Source: Erysipelotrichaceae bacterium
GTDB taxonomy: Bacteria > Bacillota_I > Bacilli_A > Erysipelotrichales > Erysipelotrichaceae
Assembly: GCA_017511325.1 (NCBI GenBank)
Contig: JAFWKS010000271.1
Span: forward strand, 1-13,325
Length of the DNA stretch: 13,325 nucleotides
Direction of reading: 5' to 3'
The notes beneath the pieces are model-generated. The model searched no databases, was not told the DNA's origin, and worked only from the letters and a program-made list of their open reading frames with translations. The position numbers and the translations under genes were made by a program. Every line of letters begins with the position of its first letter. Position 1 is the stretch's first letter. This document shows positions 12,368 to 13,325 of this stretch, piece after piece.

Positions 12368-13325
12368 ATGTATGATATCACAATAATTGGAGCCGGGATT
12401 ATTGGCTCACTGATCGCTCACGACCTGAGCAAATTCAACCTGAAGGTTTTGGTTCTGGAAAGGAGAATGATGTAGCTGAGGGTGCGACTGGGGCTAATTC
12501 AGCCATGGTGCACTCGGGACATGACCCAAAACCGGGCACTTTGAAGGCGAAATATAATCTTTTAGGCAACCGTATGTTTCCCGATCTGTGCAGGCAGCTG
12601 CAGGTTGAATATGTACCAACAGGTGCCTATGTTGTAGCTACTTCCAAAGAGGAAGAAGAGACTTTGGATGGTCTGATCAAGAACTGTGAAGACCGCAAGA
12701 TCCCATATGAAATCATGGATGGCGATACAGCCAGGGTCCATGAACCTAATCTTTCCGACAAAGTAACAAAAGCGCTGAGCCTTCCTACGACAGGCATCAT
12801 CTGTCCATGGGAAGTCACCATTGCCGCTATCGAAGAGGCGATGCTTAATGGCGTGGAACTAAGGCTTGGCTATAAAGTAGAAAGTATCAGAAAACAGGAA
12901 GACAGATTCATCGTCAACGACGATGTAGAAACTAAAGTGCTGGTCAACTGTGCTGGCGTACATGTTGACGACATCACCAATATGCTCAGAGTTTCACCTT
13001 ATAAAGTCGAAGCACGAAAAGGTGAGTATTTTGTTTTTGACCGTCTTAACGGTACATATGTAAAACATGTCATCTATCCGACCCCTAGCATTAAAGGCAA
13101 GGGCGTTCTGGCTGTGCCGACCGTTCATGGAAATGTGCTGCTTGGCCCTAACTCCGATTTTACGGCTGACAAGGATGACAACACGACCAGTGACGGCCTG
13201 GATTACATCAGGCGCGAGATAAACAAGACGATGAAGAACATTCCTTACAACAAGATGATCCATACCTTTGCGGGTTTAAGGCCACACATCGATCTCAATG
13301 ATTTCTATATTCAGGAAGATGATGA
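12368..13325 (+). pseudogene. FAD-dependent oxidoreductase (GlpA/glycerol-3-phosphate dehydrogenase-like), frameshifted, 3' end outside window
   Basis: ATG 12368 opens with an FAD-binding motif (DITIIGAGIIGSLIAHDLSK, then LVLE) but meets TAG at 12473-12475 after 35 codons. The same protein continues in the -1 frame from about 12460: EKENDVAEGATGANSAMVHS, then PKPGTLKAKYN, GIICPWEVT, VNCAGVHVDD, RKGEYFVFD, VPTVHGNVLLGPN and FAGLRPH. That frame stays open to the window end. The join is a short A-run (12459-12461); one additional A would restore LEKEND, so a one-base deletion or a sequencing error explains it. The family (DAO fold, often followed by a BFD-like iron-sulfur domain) includes anaerobic glycerol-3-phosphate and 2-hydroxyacid oxidoreductases. 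The substrate is not settled here. Confidence 0.87.

Noticed and set aside
12455..12475. Programmed -1 frameshifting in the oxidoreductase gene
   Set aside because: The site does not form a canonical X XXY YYZ slippery heptamer and I see no strong downstream stem; a one-base indel in the A-run is simpler.
1..13325. Mobile element, prophage, CRISPR array or defence system
   Set aside because: No transposase, integrase, terminal repeats, repeat-spacer pattern or known defence domains were found; the genes read as ordinary chromosomal metabolism.

Overview
The window reads as chromosome of a low-to-moderate GC, Gram-positive-type anaerobe of the Bacillota. The protein families fit a gut-associated Erysipelotrichia-like lineage, but that placement is an inference and not proven. 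UGA is used as a stop, so the code is standard. No tRNA, rRNA, CRISPR array or mobile element was seen. No gene-free stretch exceeds 300 bases; the longest (3118-3347) holds a terminator, a palindrome, a promoter and a structured leader.

Region 1 (1-3117, +): the end of a beta-glucuronidase gene (uidA), then uxuA (mannonate dehydratase) and uxuB (fructuronate reductase). This is a hexuronate operon that releases glucuronate from conjugates and takes it toward 2-keto-3-deoxygluconate. It closes with a hairpin terminator.

Region 2 (3184-5234, +): a strong promoter and a 5'-terminal stem-loop lead a set of four genes: an SPFH/prohibitin-like membrane protein, a 48-residue membrane protein, a DUF1836 helix-turn-helix protein, and a 67-residue protein with one membrane segment and a Tyr/Arg/Pro/Met/Gly/His-rich tail. 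A terminator follows. It looks like a membrane-associated module with its own regulator; its function is unknown.

Region 3 (5277-7834): a GNAT acetyltransferase and an MntP-type manganese exporter on the + strand converge on a - strand set: a 43-residue rubredoxin-like protein, deoC, and an unrecognised membrane protein. A symmetrical hairpin separates the two sets.

Region 4 (7895-10263, +): psuK (pseudouridine kinase with an N-terminal helix-turn-helix), psuG (pseudouridine-5'-phosphate glycosidase) and a 71-residue conserved-looking protein. With deoC next door this suggests nucleoside salvage. The psuK promoter region carries clustered TGTTTA half-sites.

Region 5 (10284-12332, -): a HAD phosphatase, then the most unusual gene here, a complete HPr phosphocarrier domain fused to a complete D-lactate dehydrogenase. 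Counted from the best-supported start, His15 is kept and the regulatory position 46 is Asp, not Ser.

Region 6 (12368-13325, +): a GlpA-like FAD-dependent oxidoreductase with a one-base frameshift near codon 31, running off the end of the window.
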